Numbered from the stretch's first letter, positions 7,754 to 18,382 are shown. The stretch: 40,748 nt of DNA from Candidatus Desulfovibrio gallistercoris (GCA_019118745.1 DWYJ01000087.1:88515-129262); one strand, 5' to 3'. Translations and numbers: made by a program. The notes: generated by a model not told the origin, from the sequence alone.

Positions 7754-10267
7754 TTACCGCTTCATGTTGATGACGGTTTCCAGCATGGTGTCGGTGGTGG
7801 TGACACCCTTGGAGTTGGCCTGGAAGCCGCGCTGGGTGGCGATCATCTGCACGAATTCGGTGGTCATGTCCACGTTGGACTGCTCGATGTTGTAGCCGAG
7901 CACTTTACCGAAGCCGTTGTCGCCGGCCACGCCGAGCATGGGGTTACCGGATTCGGTGGTGGCGGAGTAGAGGTTGCCGCCTTCCCGGTACAGGCCCTGA
8001 TAGTTTTCGAAGTCGTAGATGCACAGCTGCCACATGGGCAGGGTCACGCCGTTGTTGTAGGTCACATAGAGCACGCCGTTGGTGTCGAACTCCATGTTGG
8101 TCATGCGCCCGGAACCGTAGCCGTTCTGTTCGGTCTGGTTCACATAGGTGTCCTTGTTGGCCACGATGGCGTTGTCCTGCTTTTCCCCGGCCGTCATGGT
8201 GGCGGCATTGGTGTTCAGGTTGACCGTGGCCTGCCAGCTGCCGTCGCCCTTCTGTTCCAGCTGGGTCATGAGGCTGGCCAGGCTGTTGCCGTCATTGCCG
8301 GTGACGGGGGTGATGAACTTCTGGGGCTTGATGATGTAGTTTTGCGCATCATTTTTGGCGGCCGCATATTCATAGACGCCCTTGACATCGCCGGTGGAGT
8401 AGCTGTCGACGTTGGGATCCTTCAGGCCCTGGTCGATGGCGACCCTGTTTCCGGTATCATCCCGATAGAAGTAGCCCTGGGCGTCATGCAGCACGGCACG
8501 CGACGTCGGAGTTTGACCAGGGACATTAATTGTGCCGTAGACGTTTTCGTTGGCCTGAGCTCCGCCATGATTGGCGGCAATAGTGGTAGCGTTCGCCACC
8601 ATGTAGAAGCCGTTGCCGTCCTTGTTAAAGAGATCTGTACCGTTAGTATACTGGTAGTGTACGGAGGCTGGCGTACCCGTCACATAGTAGTTGCCATTTT
8701 CCACCATGATGTTTTTGTTGGCGCCAGCAATATTGATGCGACCATAGTACTTGTTGGTGCCAGCATAGCGGTAGTAGCCAAAGTCGTCGCCATACACCAG
8801 CGTGGCAGGATTGGCGCTGTCGCCGAAAATCTTTTCACCAGGGTGGGTAACAGTATCAATGTAGTAGTAACCCAGTGGGGAATCCGTGCCCAGTTCCACT
8901 TCGGTATTTGCAGCGTTGGTGAAATACGGCTTGCCGTTGGCGTTGAGCAGCACGGAATTGGCTTCCGAGTTTTCCCAGGCGGGCTGGGCGATCTGCTTGA
9001 GACCCATATCCAGTTCGATGATGTACTCTTCGGCCTGGCTGTAGGGGGTCACGCCCTCAGCGGAGGTCATGGTCTCGCTCACGCTGTTGGCCAGCGGCTG
9101 CCCGGTGAAGTTGGCCGTGAACGTGGGGAAGCCGTTGTTGGAGATCTTGGTGGGCTGCCAGGCGGTCTTGAGGTCGGGGTTCCGGCTGACCTGATTGTTG
9201 GGATCAGGCGTTTCCGTCGCGCCGAAGGAGTAGGCCGTCTGGTCGATGAGGTTGCCCGCGGAGTCGAAGATCAGGATGCCGCTGGCCAGCACGCCGGCAT
9301 TCTTGCAGGTACCTTCGATGGGGTCGTTATAGAAGCGGGTGGGTTCCTTGGCCCAGTTTTCGTTGTTCACATCGTAACCTTCACCGCCGTAGGAACGCAT
9401 GTCCTGATCCGGGGGAATGGTGACGAGGTATTCGTACACCTTGCAGCCGGCGGGCAGGCCTTCCAGCGCATAGCCGATGCTGCCGTCGCTGCTGTTGCGT
9501 TCCAGCGACACGGCGTCGTAGTAGATGGTGAGGTCGTGCGTGCTGCCGCCTTCGTCGTAGACGCTCATGGTCGAGGACTGGGCATAGGCGGAGCGGGCCA
9601 GCGGCGGCTCGGCATTGGCGTTCCAGCTGTCGAACAGGGCGGTCAGCGGGCTGGTCATGGACGTGCTCTTGTCCTGATCGCTGATGTTGTTCAGCAGGCC
9701 GGTACCGGCGGTGGAAACGCTGGTGGTGCGCTGGGCGTTGATGTTCCAGCTCTCAAAGAGAACGTCCTGCGGGGAACCGCCGCCCACATAGGCGGACTGG
9801 ATGTCCGCGGTGGTGCCGAGGTCGGTGACGCCGTTGTTGAAGGTCAGGCGCACGCTGTTGTCCACGGGACGGCCCTGCACCACATAGCCCTGCGGGTTCA
9901 CGAACTGGCCCTTTTCATTGAAGTAGAAGTCGCCGGCGCGGGAGTAGTTGATGGTGCGGGAGTTGGGGTCGCGCACGCCGAAGAAGCCCTTGCCGTCGAT
10001 GGCGAGGTCGGAAAAGCTGTTGGTGGACTCAAAGGAGCCCTGCGAGAAGTCGCCGAGCAGGGCGTACACGCTGGCACCCGCGCCCATCTGCACGGAACCG
10101 CTGGCGCTGGAGCCGCTGGTGTACAGATAGTCGTTGAAGTCCATGCGCTGACCCTTGAAGCCGATGGTGGAAACGTTGGCAATGTTGTTGCCGACGACCT
10201 GCATCTTCTTGCTGTGAGAAAGCAAGCCTGAAACACTTGTCCACATACTCGCAGAAAGACCGCTCAT
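7754..10267 (-). CDS. flgE: Flagellar hook protein FlgE, oversized
   Basis: 837 residues, about twice the enterobacterial hook protein. The N-terminus (MSGLSASMWTSVSGLLSHSKKMQVVGNNIANVSTIGFKGQ, given in part) carries the rod/hook signature ANVSTIGFKG, and the C-terminus (SNVDMTTEFVQMIATQRGFQ ... TMLETVINMKR) is the matching D0 coil. The ends place it in the hook that joins motor to filament. The long middle (about 150-750) is rich in Tyr, Asn, Asp and Gly and should form extra surface domains. The ATG at 10267 has a GGAGG site; an upstream in-frame extension to 10321 lacks one. It is the last gene of fliK-flgD-flgE. Confidence 0.95.
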   Translation of the reverse strand: MSGLSASMWTSVSGLLSHSKKMQVVGNNIANVSTIGFKGQRMDFNDYLYTSGSSASGSVQMGAGASVYALLGDFSQGSFESTNSFSDLAIDGKGFFGVRDPNSRTINYSRAGDFYFNEKGQFVNPQGYVVQGRPVDNSVRLTFNNGVTDLGTTADIQSAYVGGGSPQDVLFESWNINAQRTTSVSTAGTGLLNNISDQDKSTSMTSPLTALFDSWNANAEPPLARSAYAQSSTMSVYDEGGSTHDLTIYYDAVSLERNSSDGSIGYALEGLPAGCKVYEYLVTIPPDQDMRSYGGEGYDVNNENWAKEPTRFYNDPIEGTCKNAGVLASGILIFDSAGNLIDQTAYSFGATETPDPNNQVSRNPDLKTAWQPTKISNNGFPTFTANFTGQPLANSVSETMTSAEGVTPYSQAEEYIIELDMGLKQIAQPAWENSEANSVLLNANGKPYFTNAANTEVELGTDSPLGYYYIDTVTHPGEKIFGDSANPATLVYGDDFGYYRYAGTNKYYGRINIAGANKNIMVENGNYYVTGTPASVHYQYTNGTDLFNKDGNGFYMVANATTIAANHGGAQANENVYGTINVPGQTPTSRAVLHDAQGYFYRDDTGNRVAIDQGLKDPNVDSYSTGDVKGVYEYAAAKNDAQNYIIKPQKFITPVTGNDGNSLASLMTQLEQKGDGSWQATVNLNTNAATMTAGEKQDNAIVANKDTYVNQTEQNGYGSGRMTNMEFDTNGVLYVTYNNGVTLPMWQLCIYDFENYQGLYREGGNLYSATTESGNPMLGVAGDNGFGKVLGYNIEQSNVDMTTEFVQMIATQRGFQANSKGVTTTDTMLETVINMKR

Positions 10268-10339
10268 GATTTTCCTCCGTAAATAAACTTCTGCGGTTAT
10301 ATTGTTCAGGCGGCCGTGCACCGCCTCTGGATACCTTGG

Positions 10340-11212
10340 TTAAACTCTCTGGGTCTCCGTACCGTCACCGGCGCCTTCTCCGTCGCCGCCGTCGGTACCA
10401 TCACCGCCGTCTCCACCATCGCCACCGTCGCCGCCGTCACCTTCGCCGTCAGAGCCGGGGACGGTGGAGATCTCGGGATCGGATTCGGAGACCTGCTCCA
10501 CATCGCCCAGGGACATGTACTGACCACCCTGCAGGCGGAGCATGATCTCGGTGCCGTTGCGGAGCACGTCCGTCACGCGGTCGGCCACCAGCTGCGTTCC
10601 CACCAGAACCGGAGAACCGCTGTGATCTTCGCCGGAGACCGTGATCTTGTAGGTGCCGTCCGCCGCCAGTTCGCCCTTGGAGTTCATGCCGTTCCAGGCG
10701 AACTTGTAGACGGCCAGCGTACCGTCGCTGTTGTACTGCGACATGCCGCCCAGTTCTTCGGTGTAGACAAGCTGGTTGTTGTTGTCGAAGACCTGGATGG
10801 TCGCCTTGGCGACGTCACCGTTGAAGGTGTAGTAGTACGGCGTAATGGTGGAGGTGGTGGTCACCTGCCCGTCTTCGCCCGTCACCGACGTGCTCGTCTT
10901 ACCGATGACGTTACCCGTCGTGGTCACGTACTTGCCGATGTAGCTCGTAGCATTGAACATGGACTGGTTGTTGACGGCATCAGTAATGCCCTGCATGGAT
11001 TCGTTCAGGTTCATCATCTGTTCGAGGCTCGAGAACTGCGCCATCTGCGAGATGAATTCCTTGTCGTCCATAGGGTTCAGCGGGTCCTGATACTGGAACT
11101 GGGTCACCAGCAGAAGCAGGAAGGCTTCCTTGTCCAGGTTGCTCCCGCTCGTATTGTTAGCCAGGGCCTGGTTGAACTCGTTATTGACTTGACCGATGGA
11201 ATTGGCAGGCAT
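10340..11212 (-). CDS. flgD: Hook-cap / hook assembly scaffold FlgD
   Basis: 290 residues. The N-terminal segment with EAFLLLLVTQFQYQDPLNPM and FISQMAQFSSLEQM is the FlgD signature. Residues about 115-235 form the FlgD Tudor/Ig-like part (KATIQVFDNNNQLVYTEE ... FAWNGMNSKGELAADGTYKI). FlgD caps the growing hook and is needed for FlgE polymerisation. Unusually, the last 35 or so residues are a low-complexity Gly/Asp tail (repeats of GDG), absent from typical FlgD. The gene starts 23 bases after fliK and is followed by flgE, as expected for a hook-building operon. Confidence 0.95.
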   Translation of the reverse strand: MPANSIGQVNNEFNQALANNTSGSNLDKEAFLLLLVTQFQYQDPLNPMDDKEFISQMAQFSSLEQMMNLNESMQGITDAVNNQSMFNATSYIGKYVTTTGNVIGKTSTSVTGEDGQVTTTSTITPYYYTFNGDVAKATIQVFDNNNQLVYTEELGGMSQYNSDGTLAVYKFAWNGMNSKGELAADGTYKITVSGEDHSGSPVLVGTQLVADRVTDVLRNGTEIMLRLQGGQYMSLGDVEQVSESDPEISTVPGSDGEGDGGDGGDGGDGGDGTDGGDGEGAGDGTETQRV

Positions 11213-11235
11213 TGTTCACTCCGTGCCGGCAATCC

Positions 11236-13239
11236 TTACGCCACCACATGAAGGGATCGGGTGGCATATCTTGCCGTTTCACCTATTATATGCATAGGCT
11301 GTGCCAAGTCATTTTCTTCCGGGTAAATCCTTGAATTCCGCAGGTTTGCAAGGTTATGCAGGTGGGCAAGTTCTTCACGGCGGGCATCTTCTTCCTGCCG
11401 GGCGTTATGCTGCTGCATATTTTGCCACTGGCTGTCGTTGCTTTCGGCCAGATCCTTCTGCTGATTCTGGAGGCCCACCTCCAGCTTGTCGACCTTGAAA
11501 CCCTGCTGTTCCAGGTTGATGCGGATGTTTTCCAGCTGCTGGCTCACGAGCTCGGCGGTCTCGCTCTTTTCAGAGCGGATCTGCGCGCTGACTTCGCCGT
11601 TGCGCATGGTGAGGGTCAGGGTGATGGCCCCCAGTTCCGCCGGGTGCAGCTCCACGTCGAGGCGGCGCACGTTGCTGCGCATGGCTTGGAGGAAGCCGTC
11701 CTGGACCTGCTGGCCCACCTGGCGGGAGAGGGAAGACTGCGAATTCTGCTGGGCGGCATCGAGGCGGGTAGCCTCGAAGCGGGCCGCATCAAGACGCATG
11801 TTCTGGAATTGCGCGGCGAGGTCGGCAGTCTTGTCCTGTCCGCCGTGCAGATTGCCGCCGAGATCGCCCTGGGCGGACTGCTTCTGTCCGTCGCCGGATG
11901 CGGTGACCGCATGGCGGGCATCCTGCACAAGGCCGATGCGCTCGGCATCCGTCTTGCCGTCGGCGCGGGCGGCCTCGCCATCTTCAAGGCCCTGCTTGGC
12001 CAGCTGGAGGCGACGCAGGCCGTCCTCAGTGGCTTCGCTGCTTTCGCTGTAGCGCATGCGCATGCCGGTCATGTCCGCCGCATTGCCGCGGCGGGCATTG
12101 GCGCGGGCGTTCTGCTCGTCTTCTCCGGCCTTGCCCATGCCGGTGGCGGAAAGGCCGTTATCCGTCTTGTTGATGACGGCGCTCTGGCGGGCATCGGCGC
12201 TGCGGCCTCCGGCCTCACTAAAACGGGCGGCCTGTTCGCGCGCGGCGTTCTCCTTCTGGGAGGCATCAAGAGCGGCTTCGAGGTTCTCACGGGTCTGCTT
12301 CTGCACCGTGCGCTCGATCATGGCCTTGCTCTGCTGCACTTCACGGCTTTGCAGGGATTCGGCCTGCGCTTCCTTTTCCATGCGCTCGCGGGCCTTCTTG
12401 ATGACCTGCCGCACCGTCTGGGCCGCGGCTTCATCCAGCTTGGCCTGCTTGTTTTCCTTGTCGGCAAGGTGAGCGCGCGCGGGGTTCATGAGATTGCCGA
12501 ACTGGCCGCTGGTGCAGCGCAGTCCGTCCGCGCCGCCAAAGCTGCTCATGAGCTGCTGCTGCACGGAATCGGGCAGGCCGAGCCCCTTGGCAAGGGCGGC
12601 CATGTCGCTCTGGGAAATGTCGATGGTGCCGTTATGCGCGGCATCATTGAACGTCTTCTGGATGAGGGAGAGCGCCTGGAGCCCCTTGCCCTGCTGCATG
12701 AGGTCAAGAGCGTTGATGGCGAGCTCGCCGGAGGGGTCGATCTGGTTGAACAGGCCGGTGAGCGCGTCCTTGTCGCTGTCGCTGAGCTTCACCGCACTGT
12801 TCATCTGTAGACTGGCCATGACCTGCGCCAGCATGGCGCCGTCAGGCGACTGGATGAGCGCATCCAGCCCGCCCAGCGCATCTTCCGGTGCGCCGGCCTT
12901 GACCAGAGAGGCACGCAGCTCCTGGAGTTCCTTCTTGGTGAAGGTCACCTCATCGAGGGTGTAGAGCACGCCGTTGAGCGTGTGGCGGCTGTAGGGCGCA
13001 TCCACCAGCGGGCCGCTGGTCTCGTCGTCCTCCATAGCCTCATCGACGCTGTCGGCTTCGCCCCGATTGACGGCATCGATGGCGGAATGCACGGAATCCA
13101 GGAAGTTCGCCACCGGATCGGAATCGTCGGCGTCGAGCGAGCTCTGAAAAATGCCGGCAAAGTTGCCGGAAGCGGATGCCGCGCTGGCCGCGCCCGTATC
13201 CTGACTCTGGATGCTGTAATCGGAAGGAAGAATTTGCAT
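11236..13239 (-). CDS. fliK: Flagellar hook-length control protein FliK
   Basis: 667 residues. The C-terminal domain is diagnostic: VRRLDVELHPAELGAITLTL ... QLENIRINLEQQGFKVDKLEV (about residues 540-615), the part that switches export from hook to filament proteins. The rest is Ala/Gln/Glu-rich and probably helical or extended, serving as the molecular ruler; FliK length scales with hook length. The ATG at 13239 follows an AAGGAG site; an upstream TTG at 13281 is possible but lies inside a leader hairpin. First gene of fliK-flgD-flgE. The preceding gene is closed by a terminator at 13351-13379, so the operon should have its own promoter at 13281-13350; I see no clear sigma-54 or sigma-28 match there. 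Confidence 0.93.
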   Translation of the reverse strand: MQILPSDYSIQSQDTGAASAASASGNFAGIFQSSLDADDSDPVANFLDSVHSAIDAVNRGEADSVDEAMEDDETSGPLVDAPYSRHTLNGVLYTLDEVTFTKKELQELRASLVKAGAPEDALGGLDALIQSPDGAMLAQVMASLQMNSAVKLSDSDKDALTGLFNQIDPSGELAINALDLMQQGKGLQALSLIQKTFNDAAHNGTIDISQSDMAALAKGLGLPDSVQQQLMSSFGGADGLRCTSGQFGNLMNPARAHLADKENKQAKLDEAAAQTVRQVIKKARERMEKEAQAESLQSREVQQSKAMIERTVQKQTRENLEAALDASQKENAAREQAARFSEAGGRSADARQSAVINKTDNGLSATGMGKAGEDEQNARANARRGNAADMTGMRMRYSESSEATEDGLRRLQLAKQGLEDGEAARADGKTDAERIGLVQDARHAVTASGDGQKQSAQGDLGGNLHGGQDKTADLAAQFQNMRLDAARFEATRLDAAQQNSQSSLSRQVGQQVQDGFLQAMRSNVRRLDVELHPAELGAITLTLTMRNGEVSAQIRSEKSETAELVSQQLENIRINLEQQGFKVDKLEVGLQNQQKDLAESNDSQWQNMQQHNARQEEDARREELAHLHNLANLRNSRIYPEENDLAQPMHIIGETARYATRSLHVVA

Positions 13240-13280
13240 GGCATACTCCTTGTCCCCATCAGTATTCAAGGAGTATGCCA
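13239..13280 (-). promoter_or_regulatory. Perfect inverted repeat hiding the fliK ribosome site
   Basis: GGCATACTCCTTG (13240-13252) and CAAGGAGTATGCC (13267-13279) are exact reverse complements, and the flanking T/A at 13239 and 13280 extends the stem to 14 bp around a 14-base loop. In the fliK mRNA the AAGGAG ribosome site and the A of the start codon lie in the 3' arm. This would block translation until the stem opens (heat, a protein, an RNA, or coupling). A DNA-binding operator reading is also possible. Confidence 0.7.
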
Positions 13281-13350
13281 AATTGCTTTATGGTGTTTTT
13301 TCGCTGGATTGCCCGCAGCCTGTTACAGCGTACGGCAAGACTTTCCCGGC

Positions 13351-13379
13351 AAAAACGGCCCATTGGCTCCACTGGGCCG
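13351..13379 (-). terminator. Intrinsic terminator after the GGDEF gene
   Basis: On the minus strand CGGCCCA / TGGGCCG pairs around a short loop and is followed by GTTTTTG. It closes the diguanylate cyclase gene and separates it from fliK. Confidence 0.8.
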
Positions 13380-13396
13380 CGTCCGTCACAAGCGCT

Positions 13397-14953
<1,557 letters not shown>

Positions 14954-15112
14954 GCTAATCTTCCGGAAGTGTCAAGTCAATTCCAGATGCGGGGCGGATG
15001 GACAACTTTTCGGAACCAATGGGAATATCGGGGGATGTCGGGCAACATGGCGGAAAGAAGAAGGGCACGTCATCTTCGGGCGGGTTTTCCCGGGGAAGGG
15101 CGGGACGCCCGG

Positions 15113-15141
15113 CTGACAGTCCGCGGCTTTGGGTGTATGCT
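15113..15141 (+). promoter_or_regulatory. Sigma-70-type promoter for the small secreted protein
   Basis: CTGACA, a 17-base spacer and TATGCT, about 75 bases upstream of the ATG at 15220. Good match and spacing. The rest of 14954-15112 shows nothing recognisable. Confidence 0.5.
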
Positions 15142-15219
15142 CCACCGTCATGGGGCCTGAAACCGCCATATCCGGCGGCACAGCCCGTCAACGCCATATG
15201 AAAAAGAGGAAATTCACGT

Positions 15220-15519
15220 ATGAAAAAACACGTTCTGGCCGCTCTGGCGGCACTTGCCCTGCTGACATCCCCCTGCCTTGTTCCCGCCGCGCAGGAGGCT
15301 GCGCCCGCTCCTTCCGGGCCTGCCGCTGAGGCTGCCCCGGCTGCACGCGAGGCCGCCGGTCAGCAGATACACGGCAATCCGGGCAGCAAGGTCTACCATC
15401 TGCCGTCGTGCCGCTACTACAACAGCAAGGGCGCGAGCAAGGTCTTCAAGACGGCGGAAGAAGCCGGGGCTGCCGGCTACCGTCCGTGCAAGTCCTGCGG
15501 CGGCAAGGGGGGCGCGTAG
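15220..15519 (+). CDS. Small secreted protein with an Ada-type Cys motif
   Basis: 99 residues. A Sec signal peptide (MKKHVLAALAALALL ... PAA) is followed by an Ala/Pro/Glu linker (about 24-46) and a compact domain, GNPGSKVYHLPSCRYYN ... EEAGAAGYRPCKSCGGKG. The order 'N-x-x-S-K-x-Y-H-x-x-x-C ... A-G-Y-R-P-C-x-x-C' is the motif of the Ada metal-binding-like domain, also found after nuclease domains and in small secreted proteins; in Ada the Cys residues bind zinc. Here three Cys and one His could bind a metal in the periplasm; the biological role is unknown. A GAGGA site precedes the ATG. It is convergent with the autotransporter gene. Confidence 0.82.
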   Translation: MKKHVLAALAALALLTSPCLVPAAQEAAPAPSGPAAEAAPAAREAAGQQIHGNPGSKVYHLPSCRYYNSKGASKVFKTAEEAGAAGYRPCKSCGGKGGA

Positions 15520-15550
15520 CCGCGCCGCTGCCGGGGAAAGAGGCTGAGAA

Positions 15551-15587
15551 AAGAGTGGGGCCGCAGGGAGCATATCCCCGCGGCCCC
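15551..15587 (-). terminator. Hairpin between the secreted Cys protein and the autotransporter
   Basis: GGGGCCGC / GCGGCCCC with an inner GGGA / TCCC pairing. On the minus strand a T-rich stretch (CACTCTTTTCTC) follows, fitting the end of the autotransporter transcript; it can also serve the convergent gene. Confidence 0.65.
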
Positions 15588-15609
15588 TGACCGTTCCGGC
15601 GGGATGGCC

Positions 15610-18234
15610 CTAAAACTCATAGACCAGCTGCACACGGCCGCCGATGCTGCGCCGTGTGCCTGCCGCTCCTTCCAATGCCAGATCGAGGCGCAGCGGGGCG
15701 GTTTCGGGCGTGACGGCAAGGCCCAGTTCGAAGAGGGCGCTGCTGCCCGTCATGGTCGTGGAGGGGATGCTCATGTCGCTTGTGCGCGAGGCGGCACGGG
15801 CCGTGCCGAGATATTCGTATTCCCAGGCCGCGCCCATGTAGACGGAGGCTGCCGGCAGGATGTTGCCGTCGAGTCGGGCCCCCAGTCGCAGGCGGGAGGA
15901 GTCCACGGCATCGAAATGGATGCTGTCGCCGTGGAGGCCGGTCTCCTGTCCGTTCTGATGGGTGAAGAGATACTTGCCGTAGACATCCAGCGTCCAGGTC
16001 TCGCCCAGGGGCAGGCGATAGCCCAGGCCTGCGTGTCCGCCATAGTAGGGTGTGGACAGGTCATAGTCGGCAGGACGATCCAGGTTGTCCAGCAGGTCGT
16101 CGCTGTTCCAGGAGGTGGCCACTTCGCCCGCACGGCCGCTGCCCTCGACATAGAGGCCCCGCAGCAGTCCCCTGGTCAGGTCGATGCGCGCAAGCAGCCC
16201 GCCGCCCGTATAATGGGTGTCGCCGTTGCCCCATACGGTCGTGCCCGTCACTTCCCGCGAGGTGGCAAGGCTGCCGTAGCCCGCCTCGAAAAACGCGCCC
16301 AGCAGGACGTCCGCCCAGACGGTCTCGGCATGGCGGGCAAGGCCGGTCACGAGCGACAGGCCCCGGGTCGTCACGTCGGTCTCCGTCGTCAGGCTCGCCG
16401 TCCCGCCGTAGATGGTCGCAAAGGCCGCCCATCCTGTGCCTTCGGTCTGCCGCGCGGCGGCGCGGGCCTCGCGCATGGCTGCCCCGGCCACCAGATCCCC
16501 GCCCTGATTGAGCAGGCCGGACGCGCCGATGCGGGCTTCGGTCAGCGCGCCCGCAAGGGGATTGGGGCGGGTGCCGTCGATGCGGATATAGATGGAGTCG
16601 CTGCTGCTGAAGATGGCGCCGTCGTACAGGACGGCGTAGCCCTGGAGCAGGCTGATGAGGCTGCCTGTATCGGCTTTGGCGATGGCCCCGCTGCCGTCGT
16701 GCAGCAGCTCGAAGGTCTCGCCGAGGTGGGCGCGTCCGCCGGTGATGATGTCCGGCAGCTGGGCCGTGACCGTCGTGCCGTCGAAGTCCTCCGCCCGGGC
16801 ATTGCTGATGGTCAGCATGGGGACGCCCGCCGTCGCTGTCCCCGGCGCGGGAAGGACGAAGTGCAGGTTGGCAAAGCCCGCCGCGCGCTCCACCGTCCCT
16901 TGCCAGCTGTCCACAAAGAGGGTGTTGCCGCTGCCGCGGGCAGCGACGGCGGCACCGCCCACTTCGCCGCCGAAAAGCCGGATGCCGGCCGGCAGCTTTG
17001 CCTGCCGGCCGATAATGATGCTGTTGCCTGTGGCGCTGCCCCCCGCTGCCGTGCGGCCGCCGTAGATATCGCCGCTCACGCTGCCGTTATTGACCAGGAC
17101 GGTGTTGTGCGAGGCTTCGCCCGCGCTTTTTTCCAAGTTGCCGCCCACCAGGTCGCCGTCCACGCGGCCGCCCTCCACCACGCTGATGGTGTTGTAGCTG
17201 GCGCTGTTGCCGCCGGCCGTACCGGCGGCATCGCCGCCGTGGACAGCCCCCTGGACGGTCGCGCCTGCACCCACCACGATGCTGTTGCCGTTCAGGCTGA
17301 CCGGCAGGGTATTGTCGGGAGCAAAGCCGCCGGTCACGTTCTGCTCCACCACGGTATCGCGCAGATAGACGGCGTTGTTGCTGGCGGAAGCGCCGGCCGC
17401 ATCGCTCTGGACGGACGCGGCGATGAGATTTTCCGTTATCCGGCCGCCGGTCACGGAAATGACGTTGTCGTTGGCCACGGCTTCCCGGCTGGTGCTGAAG
17501 GCCTGCCCGCCCACGGCATGCCCGACCGTACCGCCGGAAATGGTCACCGTATTGCCGGAAGCCTCTGCCGTCCCTTTGCCGGTGGCCGAGCCGCCGTAGA
17601 GTTCGTCCACCCTTCCTCCGGCGACGCTGACCATATTGCCGTAGGCGGCGGCAACGGTATCGCTCCCGCCGTTGATGGCGCTGGTCCTTCCGCCGAATGC
17701 CTGCATGAGCCGGGACGTGCCGCCGATGGCGATACGGTTGTTCGACGTCATGAACAGGCCGCCGTCGCCGCCGTCGCCGCCGTCGGCACGCGCATAGCCG
17801 CCATAGGCTGAGGCCATGTCGCCCAGCGCGAGCGAGCCGCTGATGGACAGGCTGTTGGCTGCGGCGACGGCGCTTGCCGAGCTCCTGGCGTAGCCGCCGT
17901 AGATGCCGGGGCTATTGCCAGTCAGGCCGCCGCTGATGATGACGTTGTTGCTGCCGGCACGTGCCGTGGACTTGTCGCTCCTGGCATAGCCGCCGTAGAT
18001 GCTGCTGCTGACGGAGCCGCCGTTGATGACGAGCCGGGCGCTTTCAGCCAGCGCGTTGCCGGTCTTGGGCCGGAGCTGCAGCGCGTAGACGCTGTCCCAC
18101 CTGCCGTCGGAGATGATCAGGCTGCCGTTGCCCACCTTGTCCTGCGCTCCGGCAACGGCGGGATCACCCAGCAGGAGCAGGGCGGACAGCAGCAGGCCCA
18201 GGCCGCGTCCCTGAAGAAGATGCATGCACGTCAT
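15610..18234 (-). CDS. Autotransporter (type Va secretion) with a Gly-rich beta-helix passenger
   Basis: 874 residues. The signal peptide (LLLSALLLLGDPAVAGA) ends near residue 31. Residues about 35-470 hold around ten imperfect repeats of 35-45 residues with the pattern 'N-x-(I/V)-x-(I/V)-x-G-G-x-(V/I) ... YGG-A', typical of a right-handed beta-helix exposed on the surface. From about residue 598 a 12-strand outer-membrane beta-barrel follows (AFATIYGGTASL; LLARIDLTRG; YGGHAGLGYRLPLG), ending in LVYEF with the terminal Phe expected for barrel assembly. The passenger has no visible protease triad, so an adhesin or surface-layer role is more likely than an enzyme. The ATG at 18234 has a GAGG site; a second ATG at 18225 is possible. 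The mRNA would have a structured leader. Confidence 0.92.
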   Translation of the reverse strand: MTCMHLLQGRGLGLLLSALLLLGDPAVAGAQDKVGNGSLIISDGRWDSVYALQLRPKTGNALAESARLVINGGSVSSSIYGGYARSDKSTARAGSNNVIISGGLTGNSPGIYGGYARSSASAVAAANSLSISGSLALGDMASAYGGYARADGGDGGDGGLFMTSNNRIAIGGTSRLMQAFGGRTSAINGGSDTVAAAYGNMVSVAGGRVDELYGGSATGKGTAEASGNTVTISGGTVGHAVGGQAFSTSREAVANDNVISVTGGRITENLIAASVQSDAAGASASNNAVYLRDTVVEQNVTGGFAPDNTLPVSLNGNSIVVGAGATVQGAVHGGDAAGTAGGNSASYNTISVVEGGRVDGDLVGGNLEKSAGEASHNTVLVNNGSVSGDIYGGRTAAGGSATGNSIIIGRQAKLPAGIRLFGGEVGGAAVAARGSGNTLFVDSWQGTVERAAGFANLHFVLPAPGTATAGVPMLTISNARAEDFDGTTVTAQLPDIITGGRAHLGETFELLHDGSGAIAKADTGSLISLLQGYAVLYDGAIFSSSDSIYIRIDGTRPNPLAGALTEARIGASGLLNQGGDLVAGAAMREARAAARQTEGTGWAAFATIYGGTASLTTETDVTTRGLSLVTGLARHAETVWADVLLGAFFEAGYGSLATSREVTGTTVWGNGDTHYTGGGLLARIDLTRGLLRGLYVEGSGRAGEVATSWNSDDLLDNLDRPADYDLSTPYYGGHAGLGYRLPLGETWTLDVYGKYLFTHQNGQETGLHGDSIHFDAVDSSRLRLGARLDGNILPAASVYMGAAWEYEYLGTARAASRTSDMSIPSTTMTGSSALFELGLAVTPETAPLRLDLALEGAAGTRRSIGGRVQLVYEF

Positions 18235-18299
18235 GTGGTTCCTCACAGAAGAGATGCGATCTTGAAAATGTCGTGTTGCCCTGACGACGGTTGCCCGTG

Positions 18300-18368
18300 C
18301 CTGAAGATGGAGGCGCAGGGGCCGGCCGGGCTCGCCGGACGGGGAAGGGCGCATGGCCCATCTTCAGG
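18300..18368 (-). promoter_or_regulatory. Long inverted repeat in the autotransporter leader
   Basis: CCTGAAGATGG (18300-18310) and CCATCTTCAGG (18358-18368) are exact reverse complements 47 bases apart, with further GC-rich pairing possible in the loop. It lies between the proposed promoter and the ATG, so the leader RNA should fold. An extra TTCAGG / CCTGAA pair (18363-18379) overlaps the predicted transcript start and could be an operator. Confidence 0.5.
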
Positions 18369-18382
18369 TCATTCCTGAAAAA

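Noticed and set aside
7751..10231. 826-codon plus-strand open frame
   Set aside because: Exact antisense of flgE; Val/Gly/His-rich translation without family features or a ribosome site.
13281..13350. A sigma-54 promoter for the fliK operon
   Set aside because: No GG-N10-GC arrangement could be found on the minus strand of this gap.
15604..17811. 735-codon plus-strand open frame
   Set aside because: Antisense of the autotransporter, whose signal peptide, repeats and terminal Phe are clear.
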